A program made the translations under genes and the position numbers. A model generated the notes under the pieces. The model had not been told where the DNA came from, ran no database searches, and saw nothing but the letters and a program-made list of their open reading frames with translations. From NCBI GenBank assembly GCA_035259205.1, contig DATFWO010000413.1, positions 1-46,890 on the forward strand: a stretch of 46,890 bases of DNA, in the 5' to 3' direction. Positions 14,524 to 21,957 of the stretch are shown here, one piece after another. Source of the stretch: SG8-41 sp035259205. Lineage in GTDB: Bacteria > Pseudomonadota > Gammaproteobacteria > Burkholderiales > SG8-41. How positions within the stretch are numbered: position 1 is the stretch's first letter; the number at the start of each line of letters is the position of its first letter.

Positions 14524-15187
14524 GGCTCAGGTACTCCTGCCGGCGCTGCGAGTACAGGAACTCGGCGAATTCGCGGCGCAGCGCGGGCTCCCTGAACAAC
14601 GAACGTAAGCTGTTCTTCTCGAGGCCCCGGAACTCGGCGGAGGCGGCGAAGAAGGCTTCCGCGTTGTCGGCGCTCAACACGAAAGGCGGCTCGCCGGCCT
14701 CGAGCAGGATCGCGCCGATCACCAGCACCCCAGTGCGGTGATTGCCCTCGAGGAAGAGCTGTGGCTGGGCGGAGAGGCGCAGGTAGGCCACGGCTGCGCG
14801 CTCCCAGTGCGACTCCGGTCTCTCGAGGGCCAGCGTCTCGACGAGGTCGCCGATGCCTGGCTGCTCGTAGAAGCGCGCCTCGCTCGCGGCAAGGTGCTCG
14901 CTGTAGCGGGCGCGGTGCCCGGAATCGGTGCCGCAGAGCACCAGGCGATTCAGCTCGAGAAGCTCCTCCACGTAACCGCGGGCAAGTGGATCGACGCCGC
15001 GCGCATGCAGCGCGTCCAGGTACGCGTATCCGGCAAGCATGTTGTCCACTACTTCCTGGTCCATGTGGTCGCGCAGTTCCCCCTCGGTCTCGGCCAGCCG
15101 TGCCAGCGCCTCCTGCGCGCCACGCAGGGTCGCCTCGATCGCGGCGAGATCCAGCCGCGTGCGCGCAGCGGCAGGCGCGGGAATCAA
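14516..15187 (-). CDS. Fic/DOC-like protein with degenerate active-site motif
   Basis: A 223-residue, mostly helical protein. Residues about 143-152 read QLFLEGNHRTG, which lines up with the Fic motif HPFx(D/E)GNxR except that His-Pro is replaced by Gln-Leu. The catalytic His of AMP-transferring Fic enzymes is thus absent. After the motif comes a helix and PPFVLSADNAEAFF, typical of this subgroup. A TTG start is inferred: it overlaps the pstS2 stop (TTGA) and no ATG or GTG exists before conserved sequence. It is coupled at both ends, to pstS2 before and the HAD gene after, so it belongs to the pst operon. Fic-fold membership is likely; enzymatic activity is doubtful. Confidence 0.65.
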   Translation of the reverse strand: MIPAPAAARTRLDLAAIEATLRGAQEALARLAETEGELRDHMDQEVVDNMLAGYAYLDALHARGVDPLARGYVEELLELNRLVLCGTDSGHRARYSEHLAASEARFYEQPGIGDLVETLALERPESHWERAAVAYLRLSAQPQLFLEGNHRTGVLVIGAILLEAGEPPFVLSADNAEAFFAASAEFRGLEKNSLRSLFREPALRREFAEFLYSQRRQEYLSHD

Positions 15188-16197
15188 CGGATTTCGCGTG
15201 CCACCGCGCGGGCGCGCTCGATGAGCCCCTGGGGCAACGGCACGAAGCCGAGCTCGCCGCTGTAGGGCTGTCCGGCGGTGAGTGCCCATTCGGCGAAGCG
15301 CCGGATGGCTTCGGCCTTGGCCGGGTCGTCGTAGCGCTCGCGCACGAGCAGCCATGTCAGCGCGATCATCGGGTAGGACCCCTCACCCGCCGGGTCGGGC
15401 ATGAACACGCGCAAGCTCGCCGGCACTTCATTCAGGTTGGAGGCGATGGTGGCCTCACCGCTCGCCGCGCTCGGCTCGACGAACTTGCCTTCCTTGTTCT
15501 CCAGCAGCGCGGCCTTGAGGCCGAGGCGCTTGGCGTAGCCGTATTCCACGTAGCCGATGGTCCAGGCGTTGCGTTGCACGGCGGCGGCCACGCCCTCGTT
15601 GCCGCGTGCTAGCATCGCGCGCCCCGGCCAGCCGACGAGAGTGTCGGCCCGCCAGCCCTTGGTGAGAGCGGTGAGGTGATTGGTGAAGGCGTAGGTCGTG
15701 CCGCTCGCATCCAGGCGCACCGCGAGCGTGATGTCGCGATCGCCGACCTTGAGCTCCGGGTTCGCCGCGAGGATGCGCGGATCGTTCCACTTCTTGATCC
15801 TTCCGGCGAAGATTTCCGGGTAGACCGTGCGGGGAAGCCTGAGCGGCGCGCTGTAGCCAGGCAGGTTATACGCGAGCGCGATCAATCCCGCGGTCGTCGG
15901 CAGCAGTTTCGCGCCGCGGGCGAGCTCCTCGTCGGAGAGCCCGGCGTCACTGGCGCCGAAGTCGACGCTGCCGGCGAGAAAGCGCTTTGTGCCCTCGCCG
16001 CTGCCGACGTCGCGATAGTCGATGGCGACCGTGGGCTCGGCCTTCACATATTCGCTGACCCACTTCTTGTAAAGCGGCGCCGGGAACGTCGCGCCTGCGC
16101 CGCGCAGGACGACCTTCGACTGCGCTCCGGCCGGCGCCGGCTGCGTCGCGAAGCACAGCGCGAGGAGCGTGAGGGCCGTCCTGATCGCCCGGCTCAT
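15184..16197 (-). CDS. pstS: Phosphate ABC transporter substrate-binding protein PstS, second copy
   Basis: A 337-residue periplasmic protein with a signal peptide (LTLLALCFATQPAPAGAQ) and the PstS fold: GAGATFPAPLYKKW, YRDVGSGEGTKRF, DFGASDAGLSDEEL, then DASGTTYAFTNHL and GYVEYGYA, which line the phosphate site. Same length as the first PstS (18908-19921) but clearly diverged, so not a recent duplication. Having PstS at the end of the operon, after pstB, is unusual. Its ATG overlaps the pstB stop by four bases, and its own stop overlaps the start of the Fic-like gene. It may bind phosphate with different affinity or bind an analogue (inference). Confidence 0.9.
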   Translation of the reverse strand: MSRAIRTALTLLALCFATQPAPAGAQSKVVLRGAGATFPAPLYKKWVSEYVKAEPTVAIDYRDVGSGEGTKRFLAGSVDFGASDAGLSDEELARGAKLLPTTAGLIALAYNLPGYSAPLRLPRTVYPEIFAGRIKKWNDPRILAANPELKVGDRDITLAVRLDASGTTYAFTNHLTALTKGWRADTLVGWPGRAMLARGNEGVAAAVQRNAWTIGYVEYGYAKRLGLKAALLENKEGKFVEPSAASGEATIASNLNEVPASLRVFMPDPAGEGSYPMIALTWLLVRERYDDPAKAEAIRRFAEWALTAGQPYSGELGFVPLPQGLIERARAVAREIR

Positions 16198-16997
16198 GAG
16201 AATTCGCCGCGCACGTACTGCTTGGTGAGGTCCTCGCGCGGGTTCTCGAAGATCTGCTTGGTGGGCCCCATCTCGACCAGGTACCCGGTGCGGCTGCCCT
16301 GCGAAATGTCGACCGAGAAGAACGCGGTGACGTCGGCGACCCGGATCGCCTGCTGCATGTTGTGCGTCACGAGCGCGATGGTGTACTGCTTTCTCAGTTC
16401 CAGCATCAGCTCCTCGATGCGGCGCGTGGCGATCGGGTCGAGCGCCGAGCACGGCTCGTCCATCAACAGCACCGTCGGCTCCGTGGCGACTGCGCGTGCG
16501 ATGCAGAGGCGCTGCTGCTGCCCGCCGGAAAGCGACAGGCCCGACTTCTTCAGCTTGTCCTTCACCTCGTCCCAGAGCGCGGCGCTCCTCAGCGCCTTCT
16601 CGACCCGCTCGCCGAGGTTGCCCTTGAAGCGGTTCAGGCGCAGCCCGAAGGCGACGTTGTCGTAGATGTTCATCGAGAAGGGGTTCGGCTGCTGGAACAC
16701 CATGCCGATGTAGCGGCGCACCACCACTGGGTCGACGCTCTTCGCGTACACGTCCTTGCCCTGGAAGTGCACGTGGCCCTCGAAGCGGAAGCCCGCGATG
16801 AGGTCGTTCATGCGATTCAGGCTCCTCAGCACCGTGCTCTTGCCGCACCCCGAGGGGCCGATGAAACCGGTGATCTTGCCCTTCTCGATCGGCACGTGGC
16901 TGTTGCGCACCGCGAGGAAGTCGCTGTAGAAAAGCCTCTCGAGCTTGCAGTCGATGATGGCGCTGGAGGCGTGGAATTCCTGGAGCACGGCGGCCAC
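16194..16997 (-). CDS. pstB: Phosphate ABC transporter ATP-binding protein PstB
   Basis: A 267-residue ATPase powering phosphate uptake on the cytoplasmic face. Walker A is GPSGCGKST (about 40-48), the Q-loop FQQPNPF, signature LSGGQQQR, Walker B VLLMDEPCSALD and the switch His in VTHN; QQPNPFSMNIYDNVAFG is specific to PstB. There is no ATG at the N-terminus. A GTG is chosen: it follows AAGGAG by seven bases and gives the family's normal length. It starts 14 bases after pstA ends and its stop overlaps pstS2. No phoU follows, although phoU usually closes pst operons. Confidence 0.92.
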   Translation of the reverse strand: MAAVLQEFHASSAIIDCKLERLFYSDFLAVRNSHVPIEKGKITGFIGPSGCGKSTVLRSLNRMNDLIAGFRFEGHVHFQGKDVYAKSVDPVVVRRYIGMVFQQPNPFSMNIYDNVAFGLRLNRFKGNLGERVEKALRSAALWDEVKDKLKKSGLSLSGGQQQRLCIARAVATEPTVLLMDEPCSALDPIATRRIEELMLELRKQYTIALVTHNMQQAIRVADVTAFFSVDISQGSRTGYLVEMGPTKQIFENPREDLTKQYVRGEFS

Positions 16998-17011
16998 GGA
17001 GAGTCTCCTTG

Positions 17012-17929
17012 TCAGACGCGGCGGTGGGCGATGAAGCGGCTGGTGAGGTTCACCACCAGCACCAGCAGCACGAGGATGAGCGAGGCCGCCCAGGCGAGCT
17101 CGATCTGGTTTTCGAAGGGCATGCCGGAGAAGTTGAAGATCAGCACCGCGAGCGAGGCGGTCGGCTGACCGAACGCCCACTCGCCCTCGTGGTAGAGCCA
17201 GTAGCTGGAAAAGAGCGCGGTGAAGAGGAGCGGCGCGGTCTCCCCGGCGGCGCGCGCCACCGCCAGCATCACGCCGGTGAGCACGCCCGGCATGGCAGTC
17301 GGCAGCACCACCTTCAGCACCACCTGGGTGCGCGTGCAGCCGATGCCGTAAGCGGCGTCCTTCATGATCTTGGGCACCATGCGCATCGCTTCCTCGGCGG
17401 TGAGGATGACCGTGGGCACCATCAGCACCGCGAGCGCGAGGCCGCCCGCCGGCGCGGAATAGTGGCCGGTTAAGAGCACCACCATCGCGTAGGCGAACAC
17501 TCCCGCGAGAATCGACGGGAAGCCGGTGAGCGTCTTCGCGGCGAAGCGCACCGCGTTTGCGGTGCGGCTCTCCGGCCCGAGCTCGGACAGGAACACCGCG
17601 CACAGGATTCCCACCGGCACGCTGATCCCGGCCGCGATGCCCACCATGGCGATCGTGCCGACGATGGCGTTGCCGAACCCGCCCCCCATCTCGAAGCCCG
17701 CGGGCGGGAGCGACGTGAGCGCCTCCCACGACAGGCGCGAGCCGCCTTTAACCGCCAGCATGTAGAGCACCGAGAACAGCGGGATCGCGGCGATGACCGC
17801 CATCACCCAGACGAGCGCGCTCAGGAAGGTGCTGGTAAGCGAGCGCGCCTCCCACGGCTGGCGCTCGATCGGCAGCGCGTCCGGTTCGTTCCTGGCCGCG
17901 GCCTCGGCGCGCGATACGACAGCGTTCAC
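17012..17929 (-). CDS. pstA: Phosphate ABC transporter permease PstA
   Basis: A 305-residue inner-membrane permease with about six hydrophobic helices. The ABC permease contact loop is EEAMRMVPKIMKDAAYGIG (about 180-198), followed by TRTQVVLKVVLPTAMPGVLTG; GETAPLLFTAL near the end is typical of PstA. The GTG start overlaps the pstC stop (GTGA), indicating coupling. The N-terminal 30 residues are cytoplasmic and polar. Pairs with PstC to form the channel. Confidence 0.92.
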   Translation of the reverse strand: MNAVVSRAEAAARNEPDALPIERQPWEARSLTSTFLSALVWVMAVIAAIPLFSVLYMLAVKGGSRLSWEALTSLPPAGFEMGGGFGNAIVGTIAMVGIAAGISVPVGILCAVFLSELGPESRTANAVRFAAKTLTGFPSILAGVFAYAMVVLLTGHYSAPAGGLALAVLMVPTVILTAEEAMRMVPKIMKDAAYGIGCTRTQVVLKVVLPTAMPGVLTGVMLAVARAAGETAPLLFTALFSSYWLYHEGEWAFGQPTASLAVLIFNFSGMPFENQIELAWAASLILVLLVLVVNLTSRFIAHRRV

Positions 17930-18897
17930 CGCGCGCCTCCCTGACGGCCGGCGAGGACCATGATCGCAGAACCCGCGATGTTGACGAGGAGCGTGATCGC
18001 GAGCAGCACCAGCGCCGCGTACATGAGCACCGGGATCTCCTTCGGTCCCGCCTCGGGGAAGTTGAGCGCAAGGAGCGCAGCGAGCGTGTTCGCCGGCGCG
18101 AAGAGCGAGAGCGTGACCTGGTTCGAATTGCCCACCAGCATCGCGAGCGCCATCGTCTCGCCGAGGGCGCGGCCGAAACCGAGCACGAGGGCGCCGAAGA
18201 TGCCGTTGCGGGCGGCCGGCAGCAGCACCTTGAGGATCGCCTCCCAGCGTGTGGTGCCGAGCCCGTAGGCGGCCTCCTTGACCTTGTACGGCACGAGGCG
18301 CAGCGCGTCCTGCGACACCGCCGCGACGGTCGGCAGCACCATGATGGCGAGCACCATGGCGGCCGGCAGCATACCGGGGCCGGCGAGCGAAGTGGAGAAG
18401 AACGGGATCACGGCCAGCTTGTCGTGCAGCCAGTCCGCCACCGGCCGGATCACCGGGATGACGACGAAGATCCCCCACAGGCCGTAAACCACGCTCGGGA
18501 TGGCGGCGAGCAGCTCGACGATGGTGCGAAACACCTGCGCGAGCCTCGGCGGGAGGAAGTCCTGCGTAAGGAAGATCGCCATCGCCACGCCGAACGCGCC
18601 GCCGATGATCAGCGCGAGGAGCGAGCTATAGAGGGTCCCCCAGATCGCAGGCAGTATGCCGAATTCCCCCGCCTTCACGTCCCAGTTGCTCGAGACGAGG
18701 AGCGCGACCCCGTGCTCGCGTATCCCGGGCAGCGCCTTGCCACCGATCTCGTAGAGGATCAGCGCGAGGAGCAGCAGGATCGACGCGGCGCCCGCGTATG
18801 CAAGGCCGCGGAAGGCGCGGTCGAAGAAGTAGTCGAACGGCGAGGGCGGACCGGAGACTGATCCGCCCTGCAGCTCGGCGGCAGGGGCGCTCGACAC
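17926..18897 (-). CDS. pstC: Phosphate ABC transporter permease PstC
   Basis: A 323-residue inner-membrane permease. Marks of PstC are EFGILPAIWGTL, ELLAAIPSVVYGLWG and the ABC contact loop DALRLVPYKVKEAAYGLG (about 196-213), then GRALGETMALAML. About six to seven helices are visible. GTG is the start, 10 bases after the first pstS ends; an ATG is not available before the conserved first helix. Its stop overlaps the pstA start. Confidence 0.92.
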   Translation of the reverse strand: MSSAPAAELQGGSVSGPPSPFDYFFDRAFRGLAYAGAASILLLLALILYEIGGKALPGIREHGVALLVSSNWDVKAGEFGILPAIWGTLYSSLLALIIGGAFGVAMAIFLTQDFLPPRLAQVFRTIVELLAAIPSVVYGLWGIFVVIPVIRPVADWLHDKLAVIPFFSTSLAGPGMLPAAMVLAIMVLPTVAAVSQDALRLVPYKVKEAAYGLGTTRWEAILKVLLPAARNGIFGALVLGFGRALGETMALAMLVGNSNQVTLSLFAPANTLAALLALNFPEAGPKEIPVLMYAALVLLAITLLVNIAGSAIMVLAGRQGGAR

Positions 18898-18907
18898 CGT
18901 GGCGGTG

Positions 18908-19921
18908 CTAGTTGATGCTGCCGGCGGCCTTGCGCACGTCGGCTGCCACCGGCGCGGGCATGGGAAGATAGCCCATCTTGTCGGCCATCTTCTGGCCCTC
19001 GCCGAGCCCGAACTCGATCATCTTCTTGATCGCCGCTGCCTTCTTCGGGTCGTCGTACTTTTTATAGAAGAGCATCCAGGTATAGGTGGCGATCGGATAG
19101 GATTTGTCGCCCGTTGGGTCGGACAGCCACAGGCGCATGTCGGGCGGGAATTTCGCGTTGGCGAGCGCCGCCGCACCGCCTTCGGTGCCCGGAGCCACGT
19201 AATTGCCGGCCTTGTTCTGCACGTACGCCACGTCCATCTTCGAGAACTTGGCGAAGGCGTACTCGATGTAGCCGACGGCGCCCTTCGTTTGCCGGATGGT
19301 GGCGGTCACCCCGTCGTTCTTCGGCGAGGCGATGAACTTGTCGCTCTTCGGCCAGTTGACCGTGTTCCCTTCGCCGGGTCCCTTCTTGAACTCCTCGTTG
19401 ATCGCCGAGAGGTGGTTGGTGAAGACGAATGTCGTCCCGCTGGAATCGGCGCGGCGCACCACCGTGATCGGCAGGTCGGGCATCGTCTCGCCCTTGTTCG
19501 CGGCGACGATCTTCGGGTCGTTCCACTTGGTGATCTTGCCCAGGAAGATTTGCGGATAGACATCGCGCGGCAGGTTCAGCCTCTTGACGCCTGGAAGGTT
19601 GTAGCTGATCACTACCTCGCCCGCGGTCATCGGCAGCAGCACCACGCCGCCGGGCACCTTCGCGATCTGCTCGTCTGTCATGGCCGAGTCGCTGGCGGCG
19701 AAGTCGACAGTCTTGTTGATGAGGTCCTGCACTCCAGCCCCACTTCCCTTGGACTGGTAGTCGATGGTGACGCCGGTCTTCGAAATCTCCTTGAACCACG
19801 CGAGGTAAATGGGCGCCGGGAAACTCGCCCCTGAGCCGACCAGCCGGATCTTGTCTTGTGCCTGTGCCGTCAAGGCAAACGCAAAACACGCCGCCGCGAT
19901 GGCAAAGTTCTTGATTTGCAT
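18908..19921 (-). CDS. pstS: Phosphate ABC transporter substrate-binding protein PstS, first copy
   Basis: A 337-residue periplasmic phosphate-binding protein with signal peptide ending ALTAQAQ. PstS marks are GSGASFPAPIYLAWF, DYQSKGSGAGVQDL, DFAASDSAMTDEQI, ADSSGTTFVFTNHLSAIN and GYIEYAFA. The ATG at 19921 follows a GGGGAG ribosome site; a longer in-frame start at 19954 would add a non-signal leader. It heads the leftward operon pstS-pstC-pstA-pstB-pstS-fic-HAD and is preceded by a Pho box, so it should be induced by PhoB under phosphate limitation. Confidence 0.94.
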   Translation of the reverse strand: MQIKNFAIAAACFAFALTAQAQDKIRLVGSGASFPAPIYLAWFKEISKTGVTIDYQSKGSGAGVQDLINKTVDFAASDSAMTDEQIAKVPGGVVLLPMTAGEVVISYNLPGVKRLNLPRDVYPQIFLGKITKWNDPKIVAANKGETMPDLPITVVRRADSSGTTFVFTNHLSAINEEFKKGPGEGNTVNWPKSDKFIASPKNDGVTATIRQTKGAVGYIEYAFAKFSKMDVAYVQNKAGNYVAPGTEGGAAALANAKFPPDMRLWLSDPTGDKSYPIATYTWMLFYKKYDDPKKAAAIKKMIEFGLGEGQKMADKMGYLPMPAPVAADVRKAAGSIN

Positions 19922-20002
19922 TGAAATTCTCCCCTTTCCTCTTTGTGGACGCATGCGTCGGCCTGCCGAGAGCCGAATTTGTCGTGCACAGACAACCGGG
20001 TG

Positions 20003-20008
20003 AAGCTA
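20003..20008 (-). promoter_or_regulatory. Candidate -10 box of the pst promoter
   Basis: TAGCTT on the minus strand lies 10 bases after the Pho box, the usual distance for PhoB-activated promoters, which lack a -35 hexamer. It shares four of six bases with TATAAT. Confidence 0.5.
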
Positions 20009-20018
20009 CGACGGAACG

Positions 20019-20036
20019 GTGACAGTTTCGTGACAG
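20019..20036 (-). promoter_or_regulatory. Pho box (PhoB site) of the pst operon
   Basis: On the minus strand the sequence CTGTCACGAAACTGTCAC is two CTGTCAC repeats separated by four A/G bases, an excellent match to the Pho box consensus. It lies about 98 bases before the first pstS. The rest of the 331-base gap to the phosphoglucomutase gene (20253) shows nothing else recognisable. Confidence 0.88.
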
Positions 20037-20252
20037 TGAGAGCGCTTGGTCTGGAGCATCCGAATCAGATTACGATGCGCCATCTCCTCCGGCGCACAGG
20101 TCGTTGACGGTCGCCCACAATCCGAACGGGTACCAATAAGCAGGCAGGCGAGGCTGACGGCACCCGGGCTGCCGGTGGTGCGCCGGTCGATGCTTATGAC
20201 GCGCAGGTGCGCGCTCGTCCGAAATCAACGTGTCGTCGACGCCGTTCCGCCA

Positions 20253-21896
20253 TCACACCGCGGCGGCCGCCAGCGCCGCTTCAATCAGCTCGCGCGCTTC
20301 ATCTTGTATGCGCCGCAGATGCTCAGTGCCTCGAAAGCTTTCCGCGTAAAGCTTGTAGATGTCTTCTGTGCCGGACGGTCGGGCCGCGAACCAGCCGTAA
20401 GCGGTCACGACTTTCAGCCCGCCGATCGCTGCGCTGTTGCCGGGCGCCACCGTGAGCATGGCCTGAATCGGGTCGCCCGCGAGCTCGGAGGCTTTGACGT
20501 CTGCGGGCGCAAGCTTCAGCAGGACCGCCTTTCGCTCCGTGGTGGCCGGCGCATCGATGCGCTCGTAGACGGGAGCGCCGAGTTCGCGGGTGAGGTCACG
20601 GTAGCGTTCGAACGGATCCTTGCCGGTGCGCGCCATGAGCTCCGCAGCGAGGAGGTCCATGATGATGCCGTCCTTGTCGGTCGCCCATACCGTCCCGTCA
20701 CGCCTCAGAAATGAGGCGCCCGCGCTCTCTTCGCCGCCGAAGCCCATCGCGCCGCCGAGCAGACCAGGCACGAACCATTTGAATCCCACTGGCACCTCGA
20801 CCAGCTTGCGTCCCGCTCTGGCGGCCACGCGGTCGATGATGGTGCTGCTCACGACCGTCTTGCCGACCGCCGCGTCCGGGCGCCAGCCGAGGCGCTGGGA
20901 GAACAAGTAAGAGATTGCGGCCGCCAGGTAATGATTGGGATTCATCAGCCCCGCTCCGCGCGTGACGATGCCGTGCCGGTCGTAGTCCGTATCGTTGCCA
21001 AAGGCGATGTCGAAGCGGTCCTTGAGCCCGATCAGTCTTGCCATGGCATAGGGGGATGAGCAGTCCATGCGGATCTTGCCGTCCCAGTCCAGGGTCATGA
21101 AGCGGAACGTCGGATCCACCGCGTCGCTCACCACCTCCACCTCGAGGCCGTAGCGCTCGGCAATCGGGCGCCAATAGGCGACGCCCGCGCCGCCGAGCGG
21201 ATCGACGCCGATCCTGAGCCCGGCGCTGCGGATGATCTCCATGTCCACGACCGACGCCAGGTCGGCCACGTACGATCCGACGTAGTCGTGCCTGTGAGTC
21301 GTCGGGGCGCGGCGCGCCTTCTCGTAGGGGATCCGCGCAATGTTCCCGATCCCGTTCGCAAGCAGGAGGTTGGCCCGTTCCTCGATCCAGCGGGTCACTT
21401 CGGTATCCGCGGGACCGCCGTGCGGGGGGTTGTACTTGAAGCCGCCGTCTTCCGGGGGATTGTGCGACGGCGTAACCACGATGCCGTCCGCTAGATCCGA
21501 TGTCCTGCCTCGGTTGTGAACGAGAATCGCATGGGAGACCGCCGGGGTCGGCGTATAGCCGTCATCGCGGTCGATCATGACATCTACGCCGCCGGCCGCG
21601 AGGACCTCGAGGGCGGTGGCGAAGGCCGGCCCGGAGAGCGCGTGCGTATCCTTGCCGATGTACAGGGGCCCGGTGATGTCCCGGTCCTTGCGGTATTCGC
21701 AGATCGCCCGCGTGATCGCCAGCACGTGCGCCTCGTTGAACGTGCCGCGCAGCGAAGAGCCCCGGTGACCGCTGGTGCCGAAGCTCACCGGCTGCGCGCC
21801 GTCGGCCTTGTGCGCGTAGTACTCGCCGCAAAGCCTCCCCACGTCGACCAGCAGCTCTTCCGGAGCGGGCTTGCCCGCGAGCGCATGAATTGTCAT
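20253..21896 (-). CDS. pgm: Phosphoglucomutase (alpha-D-glucose phosphate-specific)
   Basis: A 547-residue cytoplasmic enzyme converting glucose 1-phosphate and glucose 6-phosphate. The phosphoserine is Ser144 in TPSHNPPEDGG; the Mg site is GNDTDYDRHG (Asp302, 304, 306); sugar specificity GGEESAGAS (about 370-378); the phosphate-binding loop near the C-terminus is ARPSGTEDIYKLY. The long N-terminal arm and length match the bacterial Pgm group rather than ManB/PMM. GAAGGG precedes the ATG. It lies 61 bases after the phosphoketolase gene on the same strand, a pairing that links glycogen/sugar phosphate turnover to the phosphoketolase route. Confidence 0.93.
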   Translation of the reverse strand: MTIHALAGKPAPEELLVDVGRLCGEYYAHKADGAQPVSFGTSGHRGSSLRGTFNEAHVLAITRAICEYRKDRDITGPLYIGKDTHALSGPAFATALEVLAAGGVDVMIDRDDGYTPTPAVSHAILVHNRGRTSDLADGIVVTPSHNPPEDGGFKYNPPHGGPADTEVTRWIEERANLLLANGIGNIARIPYEKARRAPTTHRHDYVGSYVADLASVVDMEIIRSAGLRIGVDPLGGAGVAYWRPIAERYGLEVEVVSDAVDPTFRFMTLDWDGKIRMDCSSPYAMARLIGLKDRFDIAFGNDTDYDRHGIVTRGAGLMNPNHYLAAAISYLFSQRLGWRPDAAVGKTVVSSTIIDRVAARAGRKLVEVPVGFKWFVPGLLGGAMGFGGEESAGASFLRRDGTVWATDKDGIIMDLLAAELMARTGKDPFERYRDLTRELGAPVYERIDAPATTERKAVLLKLAPADVKASELAGDPIQAMLTVAPGNSAAIGGLKVVTAYGWFAARPSGTEDIYKLYAESFRGTEHLRRIQDEARELIEAALAAAAV

Positions 21897-21957
21897 TGCA
21901 TCCCTTCGCTCACGAAGCGCGCCCGCCGGCCCGGCCGATCGGCCGCCGGGGGAACCA

